A stretch of 64,000 nt of DNA from positions 44,864,638 through 44,928,637 of the forward strand of contig CM026400.1 of NCBI GenBank assembly GCA_014843695.1, read 5' to 3'. A program made the position numbers and the translations under genes. Numbering within the stretch: the first letter of the stretch is position 1; every line of letters starts with the position of its first letter. Under the pieces are notes generated by a model that worked only from the letters and a program-made list of their open reading frames with translations, did not search any database and had not been told where the DNA came from. Positions 33,901 to 42,700 of the stretch are shown here, in pieces. The stretch is from Archivesica marissinica (Eukaryota > Mollusca > Bivalvia > Venerida > Vesicomyidae).

Positions 33901-34268
33901 CAGACGGAACGTTCCGTGGTGGCTGATCTGGCTCTATGTTCTTTGCAAATACTGTTATCCAGAATCAAATGGGTTAAGAGACATCTCATAAAAATAATCT
34001 GGCTAGCAGGAATTTAGCTCAAGCTGGGACGGTCGGGTTATACTAAACAATCATTTTTTTAAGAATGGCTAGCGGGAATTTAACTCAAGCTGGGACTGTC
34101 GGGTTACACCAAACAATCATTTTTAAGAATGGCCCAACAATGCACAAGATCAGCATGATTACTAACCAATGACTGTATTTCGTATTTGAGTAGAAGTTTG
34201 AGAGAGATCTTCACATCTCGGTTCTCCTCAGCTAGCGTCTCCATCGTCTGAGCAATCTTGTTCGACAT
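25877..34268 (-). CDS. Gene B: CCCH zinc-finger protein with poly-Gln tract, six coding exons
   Basis: Exons, in transcript order: 34268-34167, 31974-31800, 31041-30886, 29351-29265, 26989-26924 and 26055-25877. All have GT/AG borders and phases 0,1,1,1,1 that join to 765 nt, or 254 residues plus TAG. An in-frame stop lies just upstream of the ATG in the same exon, and an acceptor at 34289-34290 implies an upstream non-coding exon. Residues 1-92 are helical (MSNKIAQTMETLAEENRDVK). Gln 117-127 come from 11 CAG codons. Then comes a Gln/Asn/Pro-rich region, a basic DRKKRN and a CCCH finger C198-X8-C207-X5-C213-X3-H217, then a Ser/Asn/Glu tail. Single CCCH fingers usually bind RNA. I do not recognise the family, and RNA binding is inference. 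Possible AATAAA signals lie in the M1 remnant about 360 bp downstream. Confidence 0.85.
26114..26369 (-). mobile_element. SINE-4, full length, gene B last intron
   Basis: ATTTCGGGTTTTACGCCTGC tail side at the left, GGTTAACCAGTACTTGGGTG body, tRNA head at the right (ACCTTAACCACTCGACCACT; GGGGCTCGAACCCGTGACC). Confidence 0.88.
26370..26400 (+). repeat. M8 terminal fragment
   Basis: GGCTGCTTAAGACAGGTTTG then ACTGTA, the same unit that builds the 11018-11904 array, as a single copy next to a SINE. Confidence 0.6.
26492..26768 (-). mobile_element. SINE-3, full length, gene B last intron
   Basis: Tail TTTTACGTTTATTTACCGTC, body CATTCCAGAGTCTCCTCTGG, and at the right a tRNA-like head (GATCGAACCTGCGATCCC, ACCAGTCCAGTGGTAAC). 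Confidence 0.88.
26867..26918. mobile_element. M5 MITE remnant touching a gene B splice donor
   Basis: TTAACCTGTCAAATAATTTG and GCAAACAACATAGATCC follow the left end of M5 (compare 12897). The match ends at 26918, base 6 of the intron after exon 26989-26924. Confidence 0.65.
27376..28058 (+). repeat. 20-bp minisatellite in gene B intron
   Basis: About 34 units of GACACGTGTAAGACAGACAC. Sixty-base (three-unit) periodicity gives long stop-free but meaningless frames on the minus strand. Rare CACGTGAAAG and ACATGCAAG variants cluster at 27840-27970. Confidence 0.95.
28310..28329 (+). repeat. Poly-G run, about 20 bases
   Basis: Uninterrupted G run between two diverged repeat segments. The length may be unreliable in the assembly. 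Confidence 0.7.
28445..28749 (+). mobile_element. M1 hAT-like MITE, full copy, gene B intron
   Basis: CAGGGATCATTCTAGAGG to CTAGAATGAACCCTG with the target duplication AGAATG on both sides (28439-28444, 28750-28755). Confidence 0.9.
28750..29160. repeat. Diverged tandem copies of the GACCTTTGACCTC repeat
   Basis: Roughly 130-bp segments, each with CAATATTTRACC, a TGACCTCGACCTTTGAGGTA relative and CGATGCATGACAAAGTTAC. Related to 22290-22480. Confidence 0.6.
29477..29943 (-). mobile_element. SINE-5 with internal partial repeats, gene B intron
   Basis: Segments with GGAAGACCCTGGGTGCTCCT, CGAACAGTATT, GGTAGAACCAAAGACCTACC and the tRNA-like end AGTGGCAAGTGATTTGTAGT. The middle part (AGTATTYCAGGCACACTG to CTCGCATGATTTTT) occurs twice in tandem. 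Confidence 0.65.
30043..30252 (-). mobile_element. SINE-2, gene B intron
   Basis: Tail TTTTACAACGATTGCGAAGC, GTGGGAGGAAACCGGAGTAC middle, and GATCAAACCCGGGTTGCATT at the head end. The final part of the head is lost at the junction with a SINE-3 fragment. Confidence 0.82.
30262..30400 (-). mobile_element. SINE-3 fragment
   Basis: TTGGAGGATAGTGCAATGAT through CGAGACCTCGGTTTAACGTC to GTAGGGTCGAACAGGAGAT. Both ends are replaced by other repeat fragments. Confidence 0.75.
30420..30535. mobile_element. M6 MITE fragment
   Basis: AGACCAATAAATTAATAATA, ACATTTGGACCAGTTCATTT and GTAATATTACTGGCAAAAAG match the middle of 40225-40461. The termini are missing. Confidence 0.7.
30546..30680 (-). mobile_element. 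SINE-2 head fragment
   Basis: CATGTGGGAGGAAACCGGAG to GTGCTAACCACTGCGCTAAT. The tail half is absent. Confidence 0.75.
30797..30846. mobile_element. M3 MITE end fragment
   Basis: ATATTTGTTTTTTGTCGCAA and GGCGACCGACAGCGGGAACC then CTG, the right terminus of M3, 40 bp from the gene B exon 3 donor. Confidence 0.7.
31060..31740 (+). repeat. ~24-25-bp minisatellite in gene B intron 2
   Basis: Units of GTAGTCATGGTTACTTTGTC + ATACT. From 31520 a second subtype follows: TATTTGCTATATGGTAGTCM + TGGT. It fills nearly the whole 758-bp intron. Confidence 0.93.
32028..32335 (+). repeat. ~63-bp minisatellite with AT microsatellite cores, gene B intron 1
   Basis: Five units of CGAAAATATGAGGTTAACAG, TGCTGGGTAACAAAAGG and a (AT)n stretch that shortens from left to right. 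Confidence 0.9.
32538..32753 (+). mobile_element. SINE-1, complete, with 15-bp target duplication
   Basis: TAATATTTCCTGGAA flanks it at 32523-32537 and 32754-32768. The head GATAGCGCATTCGCTTCAGG and box B GAGTTCGAGCCCC are intact. The tail is AAAATAAATTTGTGTAAAC. The long duplication is direct evidence of LINE-driven retroposition. Confidence 0.92.
33070..33375 (-). mobile_element. M1 hAT-like MITE, reverse copy, gene B intron 1
   Basis: GGGTTCATTCTAGGTCAGAA at the left, CCCTCTAGAATTATCCCTG at the right. The full body is present in reverse. Confidence 0.85.
33398..33592 (-). mobile_element. SINE-4, head-truncated
   Basis: GGGTTTTACGCCTGCATGAG, GGGCAGTTTACCTAACAATT and TAAGAAACTGCCAACTTTTT. 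Deletions remove the box B region. Confidence 0.75.
33739..33977. mobile_element. M5 TTAA MITE with two hairpins, gene B intron 1
   Basis: Left TTAACACATTTCATTCTGGA and right TCCAGAATCAAATGGGTTAA are inverted repeats. Hairpin arms: GCAAACAACACAGATCC with GGATCTATGTTGTTTGC, then GCAAACAACATAGAGCC with GGCTCTATGTTCTTTGC. Confidence 0.87.
34000..34135 (+). repeat. ~68-bp tandem duplication
   Basis: GGCTAGCAGGAATTTAGCTC and GCTGGGACGGTCGGGTTA, repeated with small changes. Confidence 0.75.
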
Positions 34269-34581
34269 GTTCTCTAGTAGTATTCACTCTGTAACCAGTA
34301 GCGTAGTATATAATAATAATAATAAAGACTTGATTTAAAGCGACATTACATTGCAAAAAGCAAATAAAATGCATTTGTTCACGTATAAATAACGACTACA
34401 CATTCTTCTGAATACATTTGAACACTAACATTGAATCAATAAACAGTGTATTTGTGGTATACAAACTTTTTCAAAAGTGAAAGTAGAATTTCATATAACG
34501 TTCATCTGCACTCCTGAATTGACGTTTGTTTGTCATTGAAGTCAATACTATGTCAGACTATGGAGTTAGCGCCCATTGAGT

Positions 34582-35418
34582 CTACAGATGAGCACCGTCT
34601 GCTGTGGCTGTACAGTCTGATGTGTGACATGCAGTGGCGGTTGCAGCCTTCCTCTTCCTGCATTTGTCGTCAGAGGCTGCTTGCAGAGCGAGTTCTCCCC
34701 CCTCGTTGACAGCTGATGTCTCCAGTCTCCACGCTATTCTCTTTGCCGCGAGGGATTCCCAGTTGGTGGTGTCTATTAACGCTTTCATATCTCGTTTGCA
34801 GACATCATCGAAGCGAAGTTGGGGTCGACCTTTGTCTCTGTGCCCTGCGGCCAGTTCACCATACAACAGATCATTTGGAATGTGACCATCGTCCATCCGG
34901 CGTATGTGTCCGAGCCAGCGTAGATGGCGTTGGCGGGGTAATGTGTACATAGATGGGATGCCGGCTCTGCAGAGGACCTCGTTGTTGGTGACCTTGTTGT
35001 GCCAGGATATGCCTAGGACGCGTCGCAGACAGCGGAGGTGGAACACTTGTAGTTTTCGCTCTTCAGTCACAGTGGCATATGTTGTCCATGACTCGCTGCC
35101 ATAGAGGAGTGTGCCGACGACGCAAGCCTCGTACACTGCTATCTTGGTGTTGGTTGTCAGCTGCCTGTTATCCCACACCTTCTTGCTGAGCCTGGAGAGG
35201 GTGGAGGCTGCTTTGCCAATACATTTGTCCAGCTCCACATCGAGCGAGAGGTTGTTCGTGGCTGTGAAACCCAGGTAGGTAAATTGGCTGACGACCTCAA
35301 GCTGATAGTCTCCGATGACAATGGCGGGTGGGATGGCAGTTCCTTGGCACATGATTTGGGTCTTCTTCAAGCTGATGGTTAGGCTGAAGAGGTCGCAAGC
35401 TGCAGAGAAACGGTCCAT
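34582..35418 (-). pseudogene. Reverse transcriptase thumb and C-terminal region of the inserted LINE
   Basis: 278 codons, from MDRFSAACDLFSLTISLKKT (the segment after the catalytic motif, with the KT of the RT core) through FTYLGF, LLYGSESW, LRCLRRVLGISW and LRWLGHIRRM, to a basic and Thr/Ala-rich end. The 5' part is cut by a stop codon near 35430. A complete C-terminus is expected of a 5'-truncated insertion. Confidence 0.82.
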
Positions 35419-35516
35419 CAGTGACTGGAGCTGTTATTTAGAATGGGCAGCGAGTGCAGCGTCGTCGGCAAAGAACATGTCTCTGATGAGGACTTTGCTT
35501 GTCTTAGATTTTGCCT

Positions 35517-36065
35517 TTAGACGGGTGATGTTGAAGAGCTTGCCGCCAGATCTGGAGTGAAGGTAGACTCCTTCTGTAGCTCTCTGAAAGCGTGCCTCAA
35601 CAGCATGGCAAAGAAGATGCCGAAGAGTGTGGGGGCGAGTACGCAGCCTTGCTCGACGCCGCTCTTGACCTCGAATTCTGGGGAGGTTTCACTGTCATAC
35701 TGCACGGTACTCTTCATACCGTCATGAAAAGACGTTACAATGCTGAGAAACTTGGGCGGGCAGCCAATCAGAGGTAGGATCTTGAATAGAACATCGCTGC
35801 TCATGAGGTCGAACGCTTTCGTGAGGTCTATGAAGGCGATGTAGAGGGGCTGATGTTGCTCACGACACTTTTCTTGCAGCTGTCTCAGCGAGAATACCAT
35901 GTCGACTGTTGACCTCTTGGAGCGAAAGCCGCACTGGGACTCTGGGTAGACCTGATCAGCTAGCTTCTGGAGTCTAGTGAGGGCTATGCGGGCAAACAGC
36001 TTCCCAACTATGCTCACTGCGGTCGCCTTTGTTCTTGAGAGGATAACTATGTTTGCGTCCCTCAT
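35517..36065 (-). pseudogene. Reverse transcriptase palm region of the inserted LINE
   Basis: 182 codons covering the region before the catalytic FADD: LFARIALTRLQKL, CGFRSKRSTVDMVF, YIAFIDLTKAFDLM, and GVEQGCVLAPTLFGIFF in place of the usual PQG box. The frame is lost before the catalytic motif. Residues around the motifs are well kept, so the copy is only moderately old. Confidence 0.8.
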
Positions 36066-36709
36066 CCCAGTATTTGCAGAGTGGCTCTAGCAGAGTGGAC
36101 TTCGCACACTTGATAACTTCAGCTAGTATGGAGTATTTACCTGGTGCTTTGCCAGCTCGAAGCCTGTTGATAGCATTGGCGAGTTCATCGAGCGATGGTT
36201 TGGTGTTGAGGTCGGACATTTCTGGGAGGCGCTTGATGGCATCCAGGACTGACTGGTGGACCACGTTTTCTCGAGTACAGCTCTGAATAGTGTTCTACCC
36301 ATCTTTCCATCTGCTTTGTCTTGTCTGAGATGATCTCTCCAGAGGTAGACTTCAATGGTGCTGTCTTCTTTCTGCTTGGGCCCATTGCTTTCTTAATCGT
36401 ACATGGCCTTGATGTTACCAGTGTCGGACGCACTCTGTATAGAGGAGCACAGGTCGCGCAAGTATTCGTTGATGCATGACATGACGTTCTTCTGGACGTT
36501 TGCCCTTGCAGCCTGTTGTGACTGGGCTGTTGGCGTATCCTTGTGCTTATGTAGCGCTGTACGCTTGGCGTCCACAAATATGCATAGGCACACATGTGAG
36601 ATATCACAGTAAATATGTACCATACCTCATGTTATTCAGGATAAAAGCGTTACATTAATTACATTCTGCAGACATTTGTGTTTTCACTGATATAGTAGTG
36701 TCGTTTTAA

Positions 36710-36985
36710 CGAGAGAACTCATTTGAACAATTAAGTCAATCTACCATGAGGCCCTCAACAAATTAAAACATGAAATAGCATAATGAAACATGTAAACAGT
36801 AACTAGTAAAACTTTCATAGGAAATAAGATATAATATAACTTATTAAGCTGCAAGAACTAATACTTATATTCATGTATAATTGTATATTATCAGTTTATT
36901 AGGTCATTGGTCTGTTCTTTGCACCACCTGATATATAAAGCTTTGAAGTTTGGAACAGAATGTACATGTACAGTTATTGTAGCGG
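36710..36985. other. No feature recognised
   Basis: AT-rich spacer between the M7 element and the GGTCAAC repeat. Nothing supported. Confidence 0.4.
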
Positions 36986-37125
36986 TAACTGGTCAACCCG
37001 TACCCATTTTGGTCAACTCGTACCCAAGTCAACCCGTACTCATTTTGGTAACTCGTACCAAAGTCAACCCGTACTCATTTTGGTCAACTCGTACCCATAG
37101 TCATTTTGAAATTGGACAACCCATA
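36986..37125 (+). repeat. Short imperfect tandem repeat GGTCAACYCGTACCCATTTT
   Basis: Five to six imperfect copies at about 30 bp. The same word occurs, in both orientations, at 41548-41744. Confidence 0.7.
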
Positions 37126-37501
37126 CCCATGTTTTTCTATATCGAAGTTGCCTATTTTGGACACATTTTCCAGTTTGCATTCAAGCATTATGCTTTCATA
37201 ATAACCGTACAAAAGTAACACCGCGATCCGACATTTTACTTTAAAATTACAAAGTTATGTACTAAAATACCTTTAGATAAGACTACGAAGTTTAAAATAT
37301 GTGTACTATGGTTATACCACAAGCATATTTAGAATAAGTGGGTCTGTATAAAACGCAGATATTTCTGCAGACTGCAACTTGCAGACTATTGTGTGTGTAT
37401 GGGGGACAAGTGTATAAACGCAGTCTAAACCTGCAGACCAGTTATTGATTTTCTACAAATTTACCGATAGATCTACCTGTTACATATTTTTCTCAAAATA
37501 T

Positions 37502-37666
37502 CAGGGTTCCCGCTGTCGGTCGCCAATGATGCCAATTGAGACAAAAAACAAATATTGGCGCTAAATTTTGTGAATTGGCGAACATATTTGGCGCAACTTT
37601 GACTCCAGTGTTTTTCAATTGGCTCCAGAAGTGACGCAGACAAACATTCAGACAGAGGCAATCCTG
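37502..37666. mobile_element. M3 hAT-like MITE
   Basis: CAGGGTTCCCGCTGTC at the left, GACAGAGGCAATCCTG at the right (diverged inverted repeat). The target duplication AATAT is at 37497-37501 and 37667-37671. Confidence 0.8.
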
Positions 37667-38205
37667 AATATGTATATAACCATCATTGTTTGTGCTTTGC
37701 CGATAATAATAAGAAACAATTTTATTAGTTATTACAGTTTTTCGCCTTTAACATAATTATGTGCAACGAAATTATTATCATTCACGTGAAGTCCAAATAG
37801 TATATAAATATATAAAGAAAATAATTTGATATGAAATCATATATTATGATTAGATGAGGGTGGGGATCACAGGGATTCGGCACGTTTGGGGGTACTAGTA
37901 TATATATATTTAAGTTCAGGGATTCTACTCTGTGGGATGTCAGATTTCGCATCGATCAGTAAAATGGCCCTATCTGAAACAATTTTGTACAAACCGAATA
38001 TAACGCCTATCCCGAGTCTTTATATTGTTCTTCAAATAAAACACAATTGACCTGTCTGCAAACGCTACTTAGGCACGCCCACCATAGATACCGGTGCTCG
38101 CTGTAACCACGCGAGACAAGCTATCTAACAAAATGGCGTCTAACGCAGTCCTGCATCGAGTTAATCTAGATAAATTCCGTCGAATTTCTCGGTTTTATTT
38201 CACCC
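37667..38205. other. AT-rich flank with no supported gene
   Basis: Mostly AT-rich. A short run AACAAAATGGCGTCTAACGC at 38129-38148 looks like a start-codon context, but its frame closes after about 30 codons. Confidence 0.35.
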
Positions 38206-38209
38206 AGAT

Positions 38210-38446
38210 AAGAATATCTCGTTGAAAGCAAGACAGCAATGGTTTAAGTTTTTCAGTGATGGTTATTTCTCTAAAGTACAGATATATTTAACGGATGAGG
38301 ACGTGTTAAGTGTTCGTGGAAAATGCTTTCGCAGTCAACGGAAGAGTGAACAACCATATCGTGTCAACTTTGACATCAAAAGAAATGAAATATGCCACCG
38401 TCTTGAGAGACTCGACCCTATGCCTCCTAGAAGACTCGAACATTAG
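38210..38446 (+). pseudogene. Fragment resembling the region before a SWIM zinc finger
   Basis: After an acceptor-like TTTATTTCACCCAG the frame reads ISLKARQQWFKFFSDGYF and, further on, VRGKCFRSQRKSEQPYRV. This resembles the segment that precedes the CxC..CxH SWIM finger in invertebrate proteins of the YqaJ/SWIM kind. The expected Cys-rich finger does not follow and the frame stops at 38446. Could be an isolated exon or a decayed copy. The family call is tentative. Confidence 0.3.
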
Positions 38447-38449
38447 GCC

Positions 38450-39781
38450 CAAAAACTGAACACCAGTACGTTCACTGAGCTAATATGGGAATCCCACAGC
38501 TCTGCACATGCATGGGTACTATTACTACTATCTGATCCCTAGTCCACCATCCACGACAATATGTATGAACCACATGTATAATTTTAATCACCATTATACT
38601 CACATATCTCTTGTGAACAGTAAATCTATAAATGCAGAATATATTTTTTCGAAATATTTTATTATGCATATTAAAATAAATTAATTTCAACTTACTTTTG
38701 TGCAAATATATCTGTTTGCATTAATTTTGGATGTATTCAGCTGGTCGTTTAATTCACCTTAGACATGTTTCAAGATTTGTGTTAGGTTTTGGAAATGGCA
38801 CGAATTTAACATCACCTATCAATCGATCTGGATATCTACTATCACACAGACCGTAACTACATCTTTTCACCATTGTCAATGACAGACAGCATTAATTAAT
38901 TTGTAATTATTTTTCAAAACATAATTTCAGATCACGATCACTCGTTATCAGATTTGATTAAAACGTTACTAAATAACGTGTTTGTCTGACAGAACGATAA
39001 AACAATGACTCGGTGTAGTAATCAATACTATAATTATGTGCACACATTTTATAATTGACCAATTAGCACAATCAGTGCTAAATTCCGATGTGCAATACTT
39101 TGATCTTGATAATAGCAGTAGGCCCCTATCAGGATATTATAAGTTGGCAGTCTCTGTGATGTACCGGTAGTCGATTAGTTGTTGATTACTCCCAATAAAC
39201 AGTGTGACACGCTTAAATTTGATTGCTGTGTTTGCTAGAAAAGAATGACTATATGGGGTCAGTCGGTGTTTTTATAGATGCATTGTTTTTAAAGCAGCTG
39301 TCTGGTATTTTGTGGTTCATATACACACTTTTAGATTTGTCCAAGGATTTTGAAATGGGTTGAATTTAACATCGATCACCAGGATGTCGACTAATTTTGT
39401 ACTATAACTAACCCACACACCAAAGCTACACATTTTCAACATCATTAAAACAATTTTAAACCCGTATTTACGATCAAATTCACGCCTTTTCAAATTTGTC
39501 TACTCGTTACTAGTTTGTCTAATATGCATTGTTTGTCTAACAAGATGGCGGCGATAAGCCGTTGCCAGGGGTGTGCGCAAATGGTGCGATGCGATTGGCT
39601 AACGCCAGCTGTCAATCAAAATCGGCAGAAAGGTCAATTGCCACAGACATTGGCCATAGCCGGTCACATTTCCATACTAGGACACGGGTTCTGTCAGCAA
39701 CAAAAAAATATCTTCGACGGGAGAGTTTTAACTGTGAATAACATTACTAACGTGTAGGTTTATTCGGCAAAAATGTATGTC
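38450..39781. other. No gene recognised
   Basis: Long AT-rich stretch. A GC-richer island at 39540-39690 (AACAAGATGGCGGCGATAAG, and GCGATTGGCTAACG with an inverted CCAAT box) could be a promoter, but no downstream gene can be followed. Confidence 0.3.
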
Positions 39782-40017
39782 AAAAAGAGATTTCGTAGAA
39801 TTTTTCAATTTGTTTTGAAAATTTCTAAAGCGGCGCAATTCGCGTTGAAACAACGTTGAAACGAGCGTTCTGATTGGATTATTAGAATGTAACGAGGTGC
39901 TTGTTTTTTTATATGAAGAATAATCATAATCCAATCAGAATGCTCGTTTCAACGCGAACTGCGCCGCTTGAGAAATTTTCAAAACAAATTGAAAAATTCT
40001 CCGAAATCTCTTTTTTT
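39782..40017. mobile_element. M11 foldback MITE
   Basis: Long inverted repeats of about 100 bp: AAAAAGAGATTTCG, ATTTTTCAATTTGTTTTGAA and AAAGCGGCGCAATTCGCGTT at the left, mirrored at the right (CGCGAACTGCGCCGCTTGAG, AAATCTCTTTTTTT). The arms differ at few sites, plus one short insertion. Confidence 0.88.
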
Positions 40018-40224
40018 AAAAATATTAGTAACCTATCAACAGCCTAAAACACTAATTATTAATTGTATTGTATATAATTAGATAACTGGATTAACTCATT
40101 GTATCGCTGGCTACTGGTCTAGGGGACGGTCATACTCCTGGTAATCACAATCAGCGTATTCAGATCAGTGACCAGCACAATCAATCAGTAGCATCTGTCA
40201 CTTCATTGTACACTTATTTGATGT

Positions 40225-40461
40225 TTAACCCATTCAACACCAAGTAACTGACATGGACTGGTCCATGATATTATTAGACCAATAAATTAATAAGAAAATT
40301 ACATTTGGACCAGTTTGTTTATCAAAATGGGTAATTGTGTCTAAATATAGTAATATTACTGGCAAACAAAGTGCAGATCCTGATGATCGTTACGAGTCGG
40401 CTCATCTGGATCTACACTTTTTGTAAGCCTATTTAGAGGTCTCAGGTGTTGAAAGGGCTAA
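40225..40461. mobile_element. M6 TTAA MITE
   Basis: TTAACCCATTCAACACC and GGTGTTGAAAGGGCTAA are terminal inverted repeats at TTAA (right copy CTAA). Internal arms GTGCAGATCCTGATGA and TCATCTGGATCTACAC form a hairpin. The CCC/GGG ends suggest a piggyBac-type origin. Confidence 0.85.
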
Positions 40462-40779
40462 GGCTATAAACATGTAAATGTTTTATGCAAATAAACTTTA
40501 TGTTATGTTATTTGCAATAAGCAAGTTGTTCTGGTAATTTACAGTATGTCAAAGTCAAAATCCTGTATTTCATTTATATCATGAATAATGTGACAAAATG
40601 ATGTATACATAAAATTTACAACATAATTTGAGGCTCTTGAGTAATAGTATGATAACAAATATAGACTAGAACAAACATCTAGATATTTTCTAACTTTATA
40701 TTACTTCGACATATAGTTAAATTTCTTTTTTCGTACATTTACTTATAGTGCAGGAGAGTATTACTTATAGTGCAGGAGA

Positions 40780-40915
40780 GTACCGACATGAGACCGTGGA
40801 TTATTGTCTCAACTGAAATACTGTTAATTTTATTATGGTCAGACGGGAGATCGAACCTGCGATCCCTGTATTACCAGTCCAGCATGTTAACCACTGGACT
40901 ACAGATCTGGCTGTG
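40780..40915 (-). mobile_element. SINE-3 head fragment
   Basis: GAGTACCGACATGAGACCGT to GAGATCGAACCTGCGATCCC and GTTAACCACTGGACTACAGA. The tRNA head is well kept and the tail is missing. Confidence 0.75.
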
Positions 40916-41095
40916 TGAGATTCCGACTAATCAGTAAGTTTATTTAAAGTCGCCACTGCATAAATGCATTGGTCGACTGTAATGTGAGAATACGGCCATC
41001 AGTTCGATGTTTATATAATGCATGTGAAATACATCAAAGACATTCCACATTCGCAAACAGCAGATTAACGTAGCATAAAGATATGTTTTGACCAG

Positions 41096-41205
41096 ATAAC
41101 AGTTCTGGTTGACTAGATAATAGTTCTGGTTGACTAGATAATAGTTCTGGTTCACTAGATAATAGTTATGGTTGACTAGATAATAATTCTGGTTCACTAG
41201 ATCTA
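41096..41205 (+). repeat. 21-bp minisatellite
   Basis: Five units of GTTCTGGTTGACTAGATAAT + A. Confidence 0.9.
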
Positions 41206-41547
41206 TAATAGTTCAATCAACCAACCTTTCAGTGCTGCTGATTACACAATATAATACAATATAATTATTGGCTAACGAGTAAGATTTTAGCAATTATAAT
41301 TAACATAGCATATCATAACATAGAAATGATAAGAGTTTATTAGCATTAAACATTTGCATATTTATTGCCCCAAACAATACAAGGAACATTGTAAATAGTG
41401 AAAACCATGAATTTTCTGAGAAGGATAACAATCACTTATAACACCAAAGTGAAACTGCCACATTGATTAACACTAAATGCAATTTTGTTGATGTTTTGCG
41501 ATTCTTGCGCATATCTCTTTTCATTTAATATATTATTTCAGATAAGG

Positions 41548-41744
41548 ATGGGTACAAATTGACTAACATTTTCTGGTCAACTTGTACCCATACTTTTGGT
41601 CAACTGGCACTCACCATACTTTTGGTCAACTGGTACTCATTTTGGGGCCAAAATATGGAATGGGTACGAGCTGACTTGCCATGGGTACGAGTTGACCAAA
41701 ATATGGGTACGAGTCGACTTAGGTACGAGTTGACCAGGAAGCAT
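41548..41744. repeat. Foldback of GGTCAAC-type repeats (M13)
   Basis: Left half has repeated TTTTGGTCAACTGG; right half has its complement (GGGTACGAGTTGACCAAAAT). The centre is near 41645 (TTTTGGGGCCAAAATATGG). Related to 36986-37125. Confidence 0.7.
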
Positions 41745-41989
41745 TGTAGCAGCTATCCGAATTTTAGCATTTTGAAGTTCAATAAGAAACAGGGGTTTTC
41801 CCTTTCCCCAACTGGAAGTTCAAAAGTACATTTACTTATCAGTACAAGTTCATTTATTTATCAGTACAGTAATAATAAGAAGCTAAAACGATGTAAGCTT
41901 AAAGAGCATCTATGATTCTTTCTTCTAAGACTAGAAAAGATTCTACGGTATATATCTATATGCAACGGTGTGTATATTAACCAAATATG

Positions 41990-42700
41990 CAGAGATCATT
42001 TTTGAGCAGACAGACCATGGGCCAATTGGCCCATCCACCAATTTTTCAGGGGGTCAATTTTAAGATTGAAGGGCCAATGTGAGCCGAAGGCTGAACGTTT
42101 TTTCATGCTCTGTGGTGCATTCTGAGCACTACAGAGCAGTAAATTTGCTTTTCCAAAAGTTTATTTTGAACAGAAAATTTAAATATTTCAATAATATAAT
42201 ATTTTTAACCATAACAGAATTGTGTACGTTCTTTGTTTCCTACATTGTAAATAACTTATTTTTCGTCAGTCTCCTGAATGACATCAGTCACATGATTTTC
42301 GTTGTTGTTTTTATCCTGGAAAAAAGAGAATAAATTTCCCTGCTTCAGAGTTTTCTTTGGTTTGGTTTCGCTTGCGTCGTCGGCAAATCGCTTCGTCGCC
42401 ATTTTGTTTTACTTGTCTGGGCCCGGGAACATGGATATGATGGCACTTTCGGTAACGCTCGGCCGTTTCCGTGAAAAAGACAAATGCTATCTGCGCTGGT
42501 GTCGCATCATATGCTCGTTCCGGGGCCAAATTTCCGGAGGAAAAACATTGATTACGGTGGCATATTTCTGCCATTCACGAAGCGAAAATTACGGCGATTT
42601 TTCGATGGCGCGCCCGATGACCCATCACTTGATTCATAAGTGCGCCATTTGAAATTGTTTAGCGCCAATGGCACATGGCGCGGCCCAAAAATGATCTCTG
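41990..42700 (-). mobile_element. M4 hAT-like element, 711 bp, with transposase remnant
   Basis: Perfect 15-bp inverted repeats CAGAGATCATTTTTG / CAAAAATGATCTCTG. The target duplication AATATG is at 41984-41989 and 42701-42706. Ends fit the hAT consensus YARNG. It retains a short coding remnant on the minus strand (42402-42256). Confidence 0.9.
42256..42402 (-). pseudogene. N-terminal remnant of a hAT-type transposase within M4
   Basis: 48 codons starting MATKRFADDASETKPKK and containing KQGNLFSFFQ. A basic start followed by a LFSFF-like motif is typical of the N-terminus of TTF/hAT-type transposases and their domesticated relatives. The ATG lies in the context ACAAAATGG. The rest of the gene is deleted. 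Sits antisense within an element with hAT-like termini, which supports the call. Confidence 0.5.

Larger units (their letters stand above)
34549..36571 (-). mobile_element. 5'-truncated non-LTR retrotransposon with decayed reverse transcriptase
   Basis: Minus-strand frames at 36264-35974, 36065-35517 and 35418-34582 give one RT in pieces: the fingers region with RAGKAPGK, FRSKRSTVD, the AFIDLTKAFD palm motif, VEQGCVLAPTLF, and FADD at about 35469-35480. A C-terminal region follows with LLYGSESW, LRRVLGISW, VTNNEVL and LRWLGHIRRM, typical of RTE/CR1-type LINE tails. Frameshifts and an in-frame stop between FADD and 35418 show it is dead. No endonuclease is present, so it is truncated at the 5' end. 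Clade is inference. Confidence 0.85.
34335..36709. mobile_element. M7 TTAA MITE split by a LINE fragment
   Basis: Left TTAAAGCGACATTACATTG and right TAGTAGTGTCGTTTTAA are inverted repeats. Left part 34335-34548 and right part 36572-36709 join to give the continuous element seen at 60455-60900 and 52503-52910. The inserted DNA is the LINE at 34549-36571. Confidence 0.82.

Noticed and set aside
34634..35104. Plus-strand frames opposite the LINE reverse transcriptase
   Set aside because: Shadows of the minus-strand RT, which has recognisable motifs.
39515..39757. 80-codon frame starting near AACAAGATGGCGGCG
   Set aside because: Good start context but no recognisable protein and no splice continuation; kept only as a possible promoter-like island.
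42302..42652. 116-codon frame on the plus strand
   Set aside because: Lies inside the M4 transposon, opposite to a more convincing transposase start; no family features.
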